From Kordia sp. SMS9 (lineage in GTDB: Bacteria; Bacteroidota; Bacteroidia; Flavobacteriales; Flavobacteriaceae), in NCBI RefSeq assembly GCF_003352465.1, contig NZ_CP031153.1, positions 4,612,001 to 4,676,000 on the forward strand: a stretch of DNA of 64,000 nt, read 5' to 3'. A model generated the notes under the pieces. The model ran no database searches, was not told where the DNA came from, and was given only the letters and a program-made list of their open reading frames with translations. Below, piece by piece: positions 1-8,058 of the stretch (within the stretch, counting starts at the first letter, position 1; the number at the start of each line of letters is the position of its first letter). Both the position numbers and the translations under genes were made by a program.

Positions 1-2
1 AA

Positions 3-401
3 GATTTTGTAATGAAAAACCAACTGGTAAAAAAAGCAGGAAAAAACTATCTATTTGAAGTTGGGCGATTAATTGGCGGACAAGTTTCTGTGACGCAAGA
101 TGAAGTAGATCGGGAACAAAACATTCACCGTCCGTTTCCAAAATCGTATGAAAATAACATCAGTATTACCATTCCTGAAGGCTATAAAGTAGCTGGTTTG
201 GACAAATTAAATAAAAACGTTGCCAATGAAACTGGAGGTTTTGAAAGCTCGGCTACGGTTGAAGGAAACATTTTAAAAATTAAAACCTTAAAATACTATA
301 GCAATTACGACGAGCCAAATAGCAATTGGAATAAATTACGTGCATTTTTGGACGAAGCGTATCAATTTACACAAGAAAAAATTATGTTTCGAAAGCTTTG
401 A
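3..401 (+). CDS. 3' end of a DUF3857/transglutaminase-like protein (5' cut by window)
   Basis: The reading frame is open from the first bases of the window, so only the C-terminal ~130 residues are visible and the Met at base 12 is probably internal. The visible part has a short beta-rich stretch (SITIPEGYKV), then LNKNVANETGGFESSATVEGN and a final W..L..FLD.AY.F.QEKI segment. This pattern resembles the C-terminal end of flavobacterial proteins with an N-terminal DUF3857 domain and a transglutaminase-like core, which are periplasmic or exported. The function of the family is not established. Family assignment rests on pattern memory of the tail only. Confidence 0.6.
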   Translation, partial: DFVMKNQLVKKAGKNYLFEVGRLIGGQVSVTQDEVDREQNIHRPFPKSYENNISITIPEGYKVAGLDKLNKNVANETGGFESSATVEGNILKIKTLKYYSNYDEPNSNWNKLRAFLDEAYQFTQEKIMFRKL

Positions 402-763
402 CGCTTAGATGGGTTTTGGGTTTAGAATTTCAATACGAATTCCTATAGTTTTTCTTTACAAACTCAAACAATAAAAAGCGTTCTTCAAAATAATACCAGT
501 TACATTTAAAATGGTGTTTTGGATACGAAGTTGCTTTGGCTGTATAGGATGCTGTGAATGGTTTGCATAGCTTAGCTACGGAAAGCATTCGCAAAGAACT
601 AAACTGCCAAATGAACGAGTTTATAAACATCATTTTATGTGTAAATTGGTATAATTCAACACTTAAAATTCAACATCAAAAACTCAGCATCCAACACTTA
701 GAAGTTCATTCAAAATAAACTTCTCAACTCATAAACTCATAAACTCATAAACTAAAAAAAGAA
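402..763. other. Intergenic region with a MITE-like element and short tandem repeats
   Basis: No gene is supported here. The stretch holds the inverted-repeat element at 493-652, then AT-rich text with recurring 'aattcaacacttaaaattc' style words (654-699), and three and a half copies of the 8-bp unit AACTCATA (726-753) just downstream of the T9SS-tail gene. An open frame on the minus strand at 430-633 lies almost wholly inside the repeat element and is not a credible gene. Confidence 0.7.
493..652. repeat. MITE-like element, copy A (160 bp)
   Basis: It begins ATACCAGTTACA and ends TGTAAATTGGTAT, forming imperfect terminal inverted repeats of about 24 bp. The internal part contains gatgctgtgaatggtttgc, cttagctacggaaagcatt and aatgaacgag. 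The same blocks, in the same order, occur in the copy at 10958-11107. It has no coding capacity. Confidence 0.8.
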
Positions 764-1093
764 TTACTTCTTCACGAAGCGCTTGGTAATAGATTTTTTG
801 TCAGTAATAACTTTTACAAGGTAGATTCCAGACTTCCAAGAGGAAATATCAACAGCATTGTGCATTGTGGTTAATTTCCCTGTGTAAATTTTTCTTCCCA
901 ACAAATTATATACTTCAACGGAAGCATTTGTTTTTTGGGACAAACGAATGTTCAATTCATTCACGCCAGGATTTGGAGAAATAGTAAAAACGGTTTCTGT
1001 ATTTGAAGCAAATTGATTGCCAGTAGAACTTTGTGCTAAAGTCACTGTGCTGAAAGAAAGTAGTAAAATAAATAAAAGTAATCGTTGCTTCAC
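764..1093 (-). CDS. Minimal T9SS type A sorting-domain protein
   Basis: This 109-residue protein has a GTG start and a cleavable signal peptide (residues 1-20, ending TLAQ). Only about 15 residues later a type IX secretion C-terminal domain begins: ISPNPGVNELNIRL, then VYNLLGRKIYTG, SSWKSGIYLVKV and the basic end KRFVKK. In ordinary cargo this ~75-residue tail follows a large catalytic or adhesive domain, and here there is none. It could be a leftover tail of a decayed cargo gene or a small exported protein in its own right. The domain call is firm from the NPxxxxL, GR.I and G.Y.VKV motifs. The biological role is unknown. Confidence 0.85.
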   Translation of the reverse strand: MKQRLLLFILLLSFSTVTLAQSSTGNQFASNTETVFTISPNPGVNELNIRLSQKTNASVEVYNLLGRKIYTGKLTTMHNAVDISSWKSGIYLVKVITDKKSITKRFVKK

Positions 1094-1295
1094 TCGTAAT
1101 AGATTTGGTGTATTTACACAAATGTAATAATTATTTAGAGAAATGTTCTTTTTTTTAACATTGAATATACAATTTTTTAATTTATATCAGTAAAACTACG
1201 TGGTTCTATATTCGCGTGAAAATCTTCTGTTACTCCTATTTTTTTAGCTGTTTATTTGTAAGTATTAGTATTAACACTCACAATGAAAAAAAGCA

Positions 1296-2579
1296 ATGAA
1301 TCCTACTACTCAACTACTTAAACAAATATATAGCTTATCATTTTCTGCAAATTCGGCTTCTGGTCTATCTTGGTCACAAAACGATTGTAAGAGCGGTATG
1401 ATTGAAATGCAAGCGTATGTAACCAAAGTAGCACACGATGTGCTTGCTAAAACAAAAAACATTATTGGCAATTGGACACCTATTTGGGGACCGATCGTCT
1501 ATGCAAACGATGCTACAGCGACTTCAATTCATGCTGATAATACGATGGGAATGTATTATAACGAGAGTGAAAATACGATTGTCATTGCCATTGCTGGAAC
1601 AAACGTAAATTCACCATACGGTTGGTTGGTAGAAGATTTCTCAGTTCACAAAACTGTTTCTTGGGAATTGGTGACAGGCGTGCCAAGCTCAGGAAATATC
1701 TCTACAGGAACACATATTGGTCTGAATATTTTATTAGACATGACCAACAACAAAAAAGTTTCACTCATTACAGCATTGACCAATTTTTTAGCAGATAATT
1801 CCGATTTGCAAAATGTGCAAGTTGCCGTAGCGGGGCACAGTTTAGGCGGAGCGCTCTCTCCTACACTAGCCTTGTATTTAGTAGATACAAAAAGTGAATG
1901 GGATCCGACAAATAAAACATCGGTTGGCGCATTTCCAACGGCTGGACCCACACCTGGTGATGAAGGATTTGCTTCGTATTATGAAAAACAAATTAATGCA
2001 AAAAAAATATACTATTTAAGTCAACACAATGCGTTAGATGTAGTGCCACATGCATGGGAAAAGGACGATTTGGCAAAGATTCCTACCATTTATGACGAAT
2101 ACATAAAACAACCAACAGATGCGAATCCTGCAGAAACATTAACAGGAACTTTGGCAACGGTTGCAGCCTTGAATGCATTGTCATCTAAAAACATTGCGGG
2201 CATTCCTGTAAATCGTTACAAGCAGATTTCACCATCTACTACGTTGCAAGGAACATTCAACTCAGCCATTGATGATCTCATTCTAAAAAAATTGGCACTC
2301 ATCAAATTGGTGTTGCCAAATACATTGGGAAAATATGCTGTGTATTTACGAAATTTAGTGCGTTTTGCAGCGCAAGCAGGAGCACAACACGTACCAGCGT
2401 ATTACACATTATTAGATATTGAAACGTTTATGAATGCTTATAAAGAAATTTTAGCCGCTAACAAACCAAGTGGTTTGGTTATTCATGAACCTTATGAACA
2501 AGCCGTACAATCGATTGCCAAGATTGATTTGCGAAAAATTGACGAAGCAGCCATGAAATTGGCGGAAGATCATCACTAG
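1296..2579 (+). CDS. Class 3 lipase-family alpha/beta hydrolase
   Basis: The 427-residue protein carries the lipase nucleophile elbow GHSLGG with Ser182 and the preceding strand VQVAVA. An upstream IVIAIAGTN strand could supply the oxyanion region typical of Lipase_3 (fungal-lipase-like) proteins. A plausible catalytic Asp and His lie in NALDVVPHAW further on. No signal peptide or membrane segment is visible, so it looks cytoplasmic unless exported by another route. It is likely a triacylglycerol or phospholipid esterase, but the substrate cannot be read from sequence. It is a single gene, convergent with the AAA+ gene across a bidirectional terminator. Confidence 0.82.
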   Translation: MNPTTQLLKQIYSLSFSANSASGLSWSQNDCKSGMIEMQAYVTKVAHDVLAKTKNIIGNWTPIWGPIVYANDATATSIHADNTMGMYYNESENTIVIAIAGTNVNSPYGWLVEDFSVHKTVSWELVTGVPSSGNISTGTHIGLNILLDMTNNKKVSLITALTNFLADNSDLQNVQVAVAGHSLGGALSPTLALYLVDTKSEWDPTNKTSVGAFPTAGPTPGDEGFASYYEKQINAKKIYYLSQHNALDVVPHAWEKDDLAKIPTIYDEYIKQPTDANPAETLTGTLATVAALNALSSKNIAGIPVNRYKQISPSTTLQGTFNSAIDDLILKKLALIKLVLPNTLGKYAVYLRNLVRFAAQAGAQHVPAYYTLLDIETFMNAYKEILAANKPSGLVIHEPYEQAVQSIAKIDLRKIDEAAMKLAEDHH

Positions 2580-2621
2580 ACTTTTTAGGATAGTGGCTAA
2601 CCAACCATTTATTTATTGTTC

Positions 2622-2670
2622 AAAAAATGTTTCCAAAAAATCAGTTGATTTCGCGGAAACATTTTTATTT
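2622..2670. terminator. Bidirectional hairpin terminator
   Basis: A stem AAAAATGTTTCC (2623-2634) pairs with GGAAACATTTTT (2655-2666) and is flanked by A- and T-runs. It sits between convergent genes and could terminate both. Confidence 0.75.
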
Positions 2671-2694
2671 GAAATACTTTTTTTGATACAATTT

Positions 2695-4176
2695 TTAGCT
2701 AAAGAAGTGCTTTCCGTAACCCGCAGAATCAATCGTAAATGCAGCACTATTTTCAGAACGATCTAACTTGTTATTAATCGTCAATGCCCACAAAATTAAT
2801 TCTTTACAAAATGCCTGATCTTCCTTGCTATAATCAGCCGCGTATTCTTTAATGATTTCGTCCAAAGGCTTTACACTGTTGATACTTGCGTAGAATTCTT
2901 CATCAGAATCTGTGTAGTTCAATTCGATAAAGTTATCATTAAACCATGCGACTACGTCTGTATAGGTCGTTTTTACGCCTTCTTTTTCCAATTTTGGTAC
3001 GCGTGGAAAGATATCTTCAAATTGTGTCATCACGGCGTTGTCAATCAATATTTTTGCAACTTCATCGGCACCTTCTTGTTCGCCTTCGTACACCAATTCA
3101 ATTTTTCCCGTGATGGATGGAACGATCGACATAAAATCGACCAAGCGAATCGTGGTTTGCTCCGCTCCTGTTTCAATCAAACGCAATTTGGCAGCAGCCA
3201 TTAAGTTTTCCATCGCACTAATCGTTAAACGCGCACTGACACCACTTTTTTCATCTACATATTCACTATTTCGTGCTGCAAAAGCCACTTCTTCTAATAA
3301 ATCCTTTGCCATGTTTGGAATCTTGATAGCCAATTTGTCTTCCGTAGAAACGTTTGCTTCTTGTTCTGTAATTTTTCGTGCCAAGGCAATCGACTTCGGA
3401 TAATGTGTAAAAATCTGTGAACCAATTCTATCTTTCAACGGCGTTACAATGCTTCCTCGGTTTGTATAATCTTCTGGATTTGCCGTAAATACAAATTGAA
3501 TATCCAACGGCATTCGCAACTGAAAACCACGAATTTGCACATCGCCTTCTTGCAAAATATTGAACAATGACACTTGAATGCGCGCTTGCAAATCAGGCAA
3601 TTCGTTGATGACAAATATCGAGCGGTTTGCACGCGGAATCATTCCGTAATGCAACACGCGTTCATCCGAATATGGCAATTTCAAGGTTGCTGCTTTGATC
3701 GGATCAATATCACCAATTAAATCAGACACATTTACATCGGGCGTTGCCAGTTTTTCAAAGAAACGTTCCGATCTGTGTACCCAAGAAATGGGCGTTTCGT
3801 CACCGTGTTCGGCTAGTAAATCTTTTGCATATTTAGAAATCGGCTGAAACGGACTGTCGTTGATTTCTGAACCTTTTACAATCGGCATGTATTCGTCTAA
3901 CAAATCCACCATACTACGTGCAATTCGCGTTTTGGCTTGTCCACGCAATCCTAGCAAATTAATGTGATGACCAGCTAACAGTGCTTTTTTCAACTGTGGA
4001 ATTACCGTGTCTTCATATCCCAATAAACCTTCAAAAACAGGTTCATTTCCTTTGATGCGCGCAATTAAATTCGCTTGAATTTCTTCGTTAATTGTTTTGT
4101 GTGCGTATTCAGAATCTTTTAATTCTTTGAGCGTGATTTCTTTTTGCATGTTTTTTGTATGAGTTTGAAACGTCAT
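2695..4176 (-). CDS. MoxR/magnesium-chelatase-I-like AAA+ ATPase
   Basis: This 493-residue AAA+ protein has a Walker A-type loop (GLRGQAKTRIA) and a Walker B-like strand (SIFVINELPDL). The sensor region FVFTANPEDYTNRGSIVTPLKDRIG is typical of the chelatase I/MoxR clade. The annotation 'magnesium chelatase' is common for this family in Bacteroidota, but no chlorophyll pathway is expected, so a chaperone-like remodelling role with its vWA partner is more likely. The start could be 4176 or the second Met at 4149, nine codons in, which matches the usual family beginning better. It follows the vWA gene by 18 bp, in the same operon. Confidence 0.85.
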   Translation of the reverse strand: MTFQTHTKNMQKEITLKELKDSEYAHKTINEEIQANLIARIKGNEPVFEGLLGYEDTVIPQLKKALLAGHHINLLGLRGQAKTRIARSMVDLLDEYMPIVKGSEINDSPFQPISKYAKDLLAEHGDETPISWVHRSERFFEKLATPDVNVSDLIGDIDPIKAATLKLPYSDERVLHYGMIPRANRSIFVINELPDLQARIQVSLFNILQEGDVQIRGFQLRMPLDIQFVFTANPEDYTNRGSIVTPLKDRIGSQIFTHYPKSIALARKITEQEANVSTEDKLAIKIPNMAKDLLEEVAFAARNSEYVDEKSGVSARLTISAMENLMAAAKLRLIETGAEQTTIRLVDFMSIVPSITGKIELVYEGEQEGADEVAKILIDNAVMTQFEDIFPRVPKLEKEGVKTTYTDVVAWFNDNFIELNYTDSDEEFYASINSVKPLDEIIKEYAADYSKEDQAFCKELILWALTINNKLDRSENSAAFTIDSAGYGKHFFS

Positions 4177-4194
4177 ATTTTCATATAACTGTTT

Positions 4195-5346
4195 TTATCG
4201 TATTCTTCTTTTTCTGTTTTTTTCGTAATCTTCAAAAATCATTTGTCCCAAGCCAGACAACCCAGTTAGGAATGCTTTTCCTCTGTTTTGTTCGGTAAAT
4301 ATTTCCACAAACCTTCGTAGGTGCGGATCTTGGGCAATCATAAACGTGGTGATGGGAATTTTGAGTTTTCGTGCTTGTGCTGCTTTGTTGAGACATTGCG
4401 AAACGATGCGTTCGTCCAATCCGAAACTATTTTTGTAAAATTCGCCATTGGGTAAGGTCAGACAGCTTGGTTTTCCGTCTGTAATCATAAAAATTTGCTT
4501 GTTGGTATTTCGCTTTCGGCGGAGAATATCCATTGCCAATTCCAATCCTGCCACTGTATTGGTGTGATACGGACCCACTTTTAAATACGGCAAATCTTTA
4601 ATTTTGATTGGCCATGCTTCGTTTCCAAAAACGATTACATCAATGGAGTCTTTCGGATACTTGCGATGAATCAATTCTACCAACGCCATCGCGACTTTTT
4701 TTGCAGGTGTGATGCGATCTTCTCCATACAGAATCATGGAGTGACTGATATCAATCATCAAAACCGTGCTCATTTGCGCTTTGTGTTTGGTTTCTTCAAC
4801 GATCAAATCATTTTCTGTGATGCGTAAATCGCCAATTCCATTGTTCACTTGTGCATTTTTGATGCTTTCCGTCATGTTGATCATTGCCAAATCGTCTCCA
4901 AACTGAAACGCGCGATGATCGCCTACTTTTTCATCGCCAACACCTTGTTTTGCTGTTCGGTGGTTTCCCAAACCGCTTTTCTTTAGCTTTCCGAAAATTT
5001 GTTCTAAAGCGTATGAACGCAGTGCAGCTTCCAATTTTGCCGTCAGCAGTTTTTTTCCTGTTCCGGGTCCGTTGCCAGTGTTTCCCTTCTCGGGATCGAT
5101 TTCTTCTTTGATATATCCACGTTTCTTCAGATCGTTTTCAAAATCTTGCAACGTATATTCATCTGAAAAAATTTGATATTCTTTATCGAGCGTTTCCAAC
5201 CAATCAAACGCTTCTTCAATATCGCCTGAAGTATGCGTAAGAATATCTTTAAAAATATCAAACACACGTTCAAAATGCGATACTTCTTCTGGAATGTGCT
5301 TACTGAATGTGAAGCCTTTTCCGTAATTAAAATTCATAGTATTCAT
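4195..5346 (-). CDS. vWA-domain partner of the AAA+ ATPase
   Basis: The 383-residue protein has an N-terminal helical, acidic half and a C-terminal von Willebrand A domain. A complete MIDAS-type metal site is visible: DISHSMI (the DxSxS element), the later T of HTNTVAGLELA, and ITDGKPS. vWA proteins of this type pair with MoxR/chelatase-I ATPases, the metal site binding the AAA+ ring or a client. The gene precedes the ATPase with an 18-bp gap, so the two should be co-expressed. No signal peptide or membrane segment is seen, so the complex is predicted to be cytoplasmic. The client is unknown. Confidence 0.85.
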   Translation of the reverse strand: MNTMNFNYGKGFTFSKHIPEEVSHFERVFDIFKDILTHTSGDIEEAFDWLETLDKEYQIFSDEYTLQDFENDLKKRGYIKEEIDPEKGNTGNGPGTGKKLLTAKLEAALRSYALEQIFGKLKKSGLGNHRTAKQGVGDEKVGDHRAFQFGDDLAMINMTESIKNAQVNNGIGDLRITENDLIVEETKHKAQMSTVLMIDISHSMILYGEDRITPAKKVAMALVELIHRKYPKDSIDVIVFGNEAWPIKIKDLPYLKVGPYHTNTVAGLELAMDILRRKRNTNKQIFMITDGKPSCLTLPNGEFYKNSFGLDERIVSQCLNKAAQARKLKIPITTFMIAQDPHLRRFVEIFTEQNRGKAFLTGLSGLGQMIFEDYEKNRKRRIR

Positions 5347-5673
5347 TCGGTATTCCTTTCTCTTTCTAACCTAGTAAATTAAGAAGTCTTCACTAGTTTT
5401 TCTTTTTATTGTAAAAATACGGAAAAGATTGGAGACTTGTTGTTTGTACTATATTCTTTTATGTAGGGTTGTGTTTTTTAGGGAGAATACTTATATTTTT
5501 TTAATTGCTTGCAACGTTATTAGTAAAGATATCTTCTTTGCTTTTTAGTTATCTTGGCGTGATGAAATACTTAGGTTAGAATTTCATAACAAGAGCCAAG
5601 AAAATGCTCAAAAGTGTTGAGAATGGCTTGTTTTTGGAATTATTGGTTTGTGGAATGGTTACCATTGTTGTGC
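5347..5673. other. Intergenic region at the left edge of an accessory patch
   Basis: No gene is supported. The sequence GCTTGCAACGTTATTA near 5507 resembles GCTTGTAACGTATGTA near 9024, on the far side of the accessory genes. AATGGTTACCATT at 5654-5666 is a short palindrome just downstream of the lipoprotein gene. These may be boundary sequences of a mobile cassette, but the matches are short. Confidence 0.4.
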
Positions 5674-6174
5674 TTAGTTTTTTCTATTTATTAATTCGAT
5701 TTCAATTTTCTTTTTCAAGTCAGTTTTTAAGTCCACTCTTACAGGCTTAAATTCGATTTTTTCCTCAAACTTTTCATTAAAATTGTTTATATAATCATCT
5801 GACTGTTCAGCGAGAAATTCCGAAAAGTGATTAATTCCAATTGAAAATTCCAAGTCAATGATTGAGTCTGTATTCGGTTTAGTTTGAAAATAAGCAAATT
5901 GTCTCAGACTGCTTAATCCTCTATAATATCCGAGTGTATTTCTTTCTTTATTAAAAATATGACAGTAAAGTTCGTAAGGCCTTTTCTGTAAATAATTCCA
6001 ACTAGATTTAAATTCAGAGCACGATGTGTCGTTCCAAGAAATAAAATATCCGCCAGGTTCAAATTCCAGATACATTTCTATTTCCATTTTCATTTGGTCA
6101 ATATTCAATTTTTTCGGTTTGTCAGAACAACCAAATAGAATTCCAAAAATCAGTATGTAAATTATTCTTTTCAA
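5674..6174 (-). CDS. Putative lipoprotein, unknown function
   Basis: The protein has 166 residues with a lipoprotein signal peptide (MKRIIYILIFGILFGCSDK, predicted lipidated Cys16). The rest is a soluble acidic domain with aromatic motifs such as EPGGYFISWNDTSC and KRPYELYCHIF. I recognise no family. The gene stands alone and is preceded by IS1182 insertion only ~20 bp upstream of its start codon, so its original promoter is probably separated from it. It may belong to a small cassette-like accessory patch. The low G+C content resembles that of the neighbouring accessory gene. Confidence 0.6.
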   Translation of the reverse strand: MKRIIYILIFGILFGCSDKPKKLNIDQMKMEIEMYLEFEPGGYFISWNDTSCSEFKSSWNYLQKRPYELYCHIFNKERNTLGYYRGLSSLRQFAYFQTKPNTDSIIDLEFSIGINHFSEFLAEQSDDYINNFNEKFEEKIEFKPVRVDLKTDLKKKIEIELINRKN

Positions 6175-6199
6175 GATTTTCCCAAATTACGCAAAACGG

Positions 6200-7846
6200 C
6201 AGTCTGTCTCAAAACTACCTATTAAGATTCTAATTTACACTAAATTTTAAAATTACGCAGCTATTTTAAATACTTCTTGTCTTTTATAGAATAATGATTT
6301 TAACACGCCAATATTGCTCTTTTTGGGCTCATGTAAGCGGTTGAGCCTTCTAAAATGGCACAAACAGTGTTTTTTGCTACTCCTTGAAGCTTTACGGATA
6401 TTGATAATTCTTTTCAGATTATAGGCTAAAGCAATCAATCCAAAATCAGCAGATGCCGATTCAATTGTTCGTTTCGTAATAATATAATCAAAACCCCATT
6501 GTCTTTTAATGGTTCCAAAGGGATGTTCTACGATAGCTTGTCGCTTTTTGTATGTTGTTTCATTGGTTTTTACTCGTTTTGCATTGGCTTCAATTGCATA
6601 GGCATACTGACTTCGCTGTACGATCTTTCCATTGACTTTAGCTGTTGTACATAAGTTCCTAACAGGGCAAGTTTTACATGCCTTGGTTTTATATTGTTTG
6701 AACTTATAGTTACGTGTCTTATACCAATTTTGGTTACTTGTTAGTTCTTGTTCTTTTGGGCATATATAACAATCTTTGTGCTTATCATATTTAAAATATT
6801 CTACATTATATTTAGGATCAGGAGCTTGACTGGCTCTTCCTATATTTGGTATAGCTACTAAAGTTTTTATTCCTAATGTATGTGCAGTATCAAATTCACT
6901 TCCTGTATGATATCCTTTATCGTAAAGAGCTGTAAACTGATGATGCCTTAAAATAGATTTAGCTCTTCTGAGCATCATTCCCATTGCTTTTTTATCGTTT
7001 TGATTGGTCACTTTATAATCAATAAGTATGTTATGTTTTTCGTCAACAGTAGTTTGTGCAGTATAGCAAACTTCTGTTATCATTCCTCTTACTATTTGAT
7101 GTCTGCTGTCTGGATCACTCGTAGATAACTGAGGATTTTCAGTAGTTGTATCAGCTTCTAATTCTTGCTTTATCTGCGTATACTTAACTTGATGTCGTTT
7201 ATGATTTTCAATATTTTTCTGAATTTGAGCTTTACTATCATTATCAGCAGTAGCCAATTCTGCATTGTATTGTGATAGTTTTTTATCAATATATGCTAAA
7301 TGCCGTTCAATCTTTTTCTTATTGTAATTATTCTTCTTGCTATTCTGCGCTCTTAATTTGGTAGAATCACCCGCGATAAGAACTCCACCAATCAAGTTAA
7401 AGTTCTTTGCAATGGTTACACTTTGCCTGAAAACTCGTTTGATAGCTTTTGGATTTTCTTTTCTAAAACGCGCTATCGTATTATGATCTGGTTTAAGATT
7501 TTTCAAAAGCCACATCACTTCAATATTTCGGGAGCATTCTTTTTCCAAAACTCTGGAGGATCGAGTGCGATTCATATACCCATAGATATATAACTTTAGT
7601 AAATCAGCAGGGTTGTAAGGTGGTCTTCCTTGAGAAGCTATGGCATCAAAACCTAATTCTTGCAAATTAAGTGTGTTGACAAATTCGTCTATAAATCGTA
7701 CTGAATTATCTTGAGGTATCATATCGTCAAGACAAGTAGTATATAATGTAAGTTGTGTCCTAGAATCTCCTTTTAAATATTCCATACTTAAATATCGGAA
7801 TATTTAAGATAAATAGAAAATTATGTGTGGGTTTTGAGACAGTCTG
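6200..7846 (-). mobile_element. IS1182-family insertion sequence, complete, with 4-bp target duplication
   Basis: Terminal inverted repeats are CAGTCTGTCTCAAAAC on the left and CAGACTGTCTCAAAAC (reverse complement of the right end), differing at one of 16 positions. The tetranucleotide ACGG occurs directly outside both ends (6196-6199 and 7847-7850), as expected for a target duplication. The element is 1647 bp with one intact transposase gene. Intact ends, duplication and frame suggest a recent, possibly still active copy. Confidence 0.88.
6253..7785 (-). CDS. IS1182-family DDE transposase
   Basis: This 510-residue transposase has the N-terminal region typical of IS1182/IS5-group enzymes (SVRFIDEFVNTLNLQELGF, then PPYNPADLLKLYIYGYMNR) and the strand GGVLIAGDSTKLRA bearing the first catalytic Asp. 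A central Lys-rich coiled-coil-like linker follows. The C-terminal cysteine cluster CPKEQEL...CKTCPVRNLC precedes the conserved segment ending in HPFGTIKRQWGFDYIITKR. The frame is uninterrupted and full length, so the enzyme could be functional. It fills nearly the whole element, with ~50 bp from each terminal repeat. Confidence 0.93.
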   Translation of the reverse strand: MEYLKGDSRTQLTLYTTCLDDMIPQDNSVRFIDEFVNTLNLQELGFDAIASQGRPPYNPADLLKLYIYGYMNRTRSSRVLEKECSRNIEVMWLLKNLKPDHNTIARFRKENPKAIKRVFRQSVTIAKNFNLIGGVLIAGDSTKLRAQNSKKNNYNKKKIERHLAYIDKKLSQYNAELATADNDSKAQIQKNIENHKRHQVKYTQIKQELEADTTTENPQLSTSDPDSRHQIVRGMITEVCYTAQTTVDEKHNILIDYKVTNQNDKKAMGMMLRRAKSILRHHQFTALYDKGYHTGSEFDTAHTLGIKTLVAIPNIGRASQAPDPKYNVEYFKYDKHKDCYICPKEQELTSNQNWYKTRNYKFKQYKTKACKTCPVRNLCTTAKVNGKIVQRSQYAYAIEANAKRVKTNETTYKKRQAIVEHPFGTIKRQWGFDYIITKRTIESASADFGLIALAYNLKRIINIRKASRSSKKHCLCHFRRLNRLHEPKKSNIGVLKSLFYKRQEVFKIAA

Positions 7847-7850
7847 ACGG

Positions 7851-8058
7851 TTTTGTGTATGGCTCGTTGCGTACAAATTAGCAATTATTTTTCGGATGAA
7901 ACACAAGCAGAATTTTTAAATTTTACTATTAATATTTTTATTGGAAACCGTCAAATTTAAAAATTTGGCGACTTTCCAAAAACGCCCAAGCCTTCGTATT
8001 AGCAATGACTTGCGCTATTTTTTATATACAATGTTATACAAGCTGGCTTTTCCGATGT
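7851..8058. other. Spacer between IS and nuclease gene; cassette-like boundary text
   Basis: No gene is supported; open frames here are short or run antisense into the nuclease. Removing the IS restores aaattacgcaaaACGGttttgtgtatggctcgttgcg, a stretch of a kind I associate with boundaries of accessory genes in Bacteroidota. CAATGTTATACAAGC at about 8029-8043 resembles, in inverted orientation, the GCTTGTAACGTATGTATAAC text upstream of the nuclease gene. Confidence 0.35.

Noticed and set aside
430..633. Minus-strand open frame of 67 codons
   Set aside because: It lies almost entirely inside the MITE-like element copy A and has no protein-like composition.
5654..5666. Short palindrome AATGGTTACCATT as an operator
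   Set aside because: It lies downstream, not upstream, of the lipoprotein gene, and no regulator gene is near.
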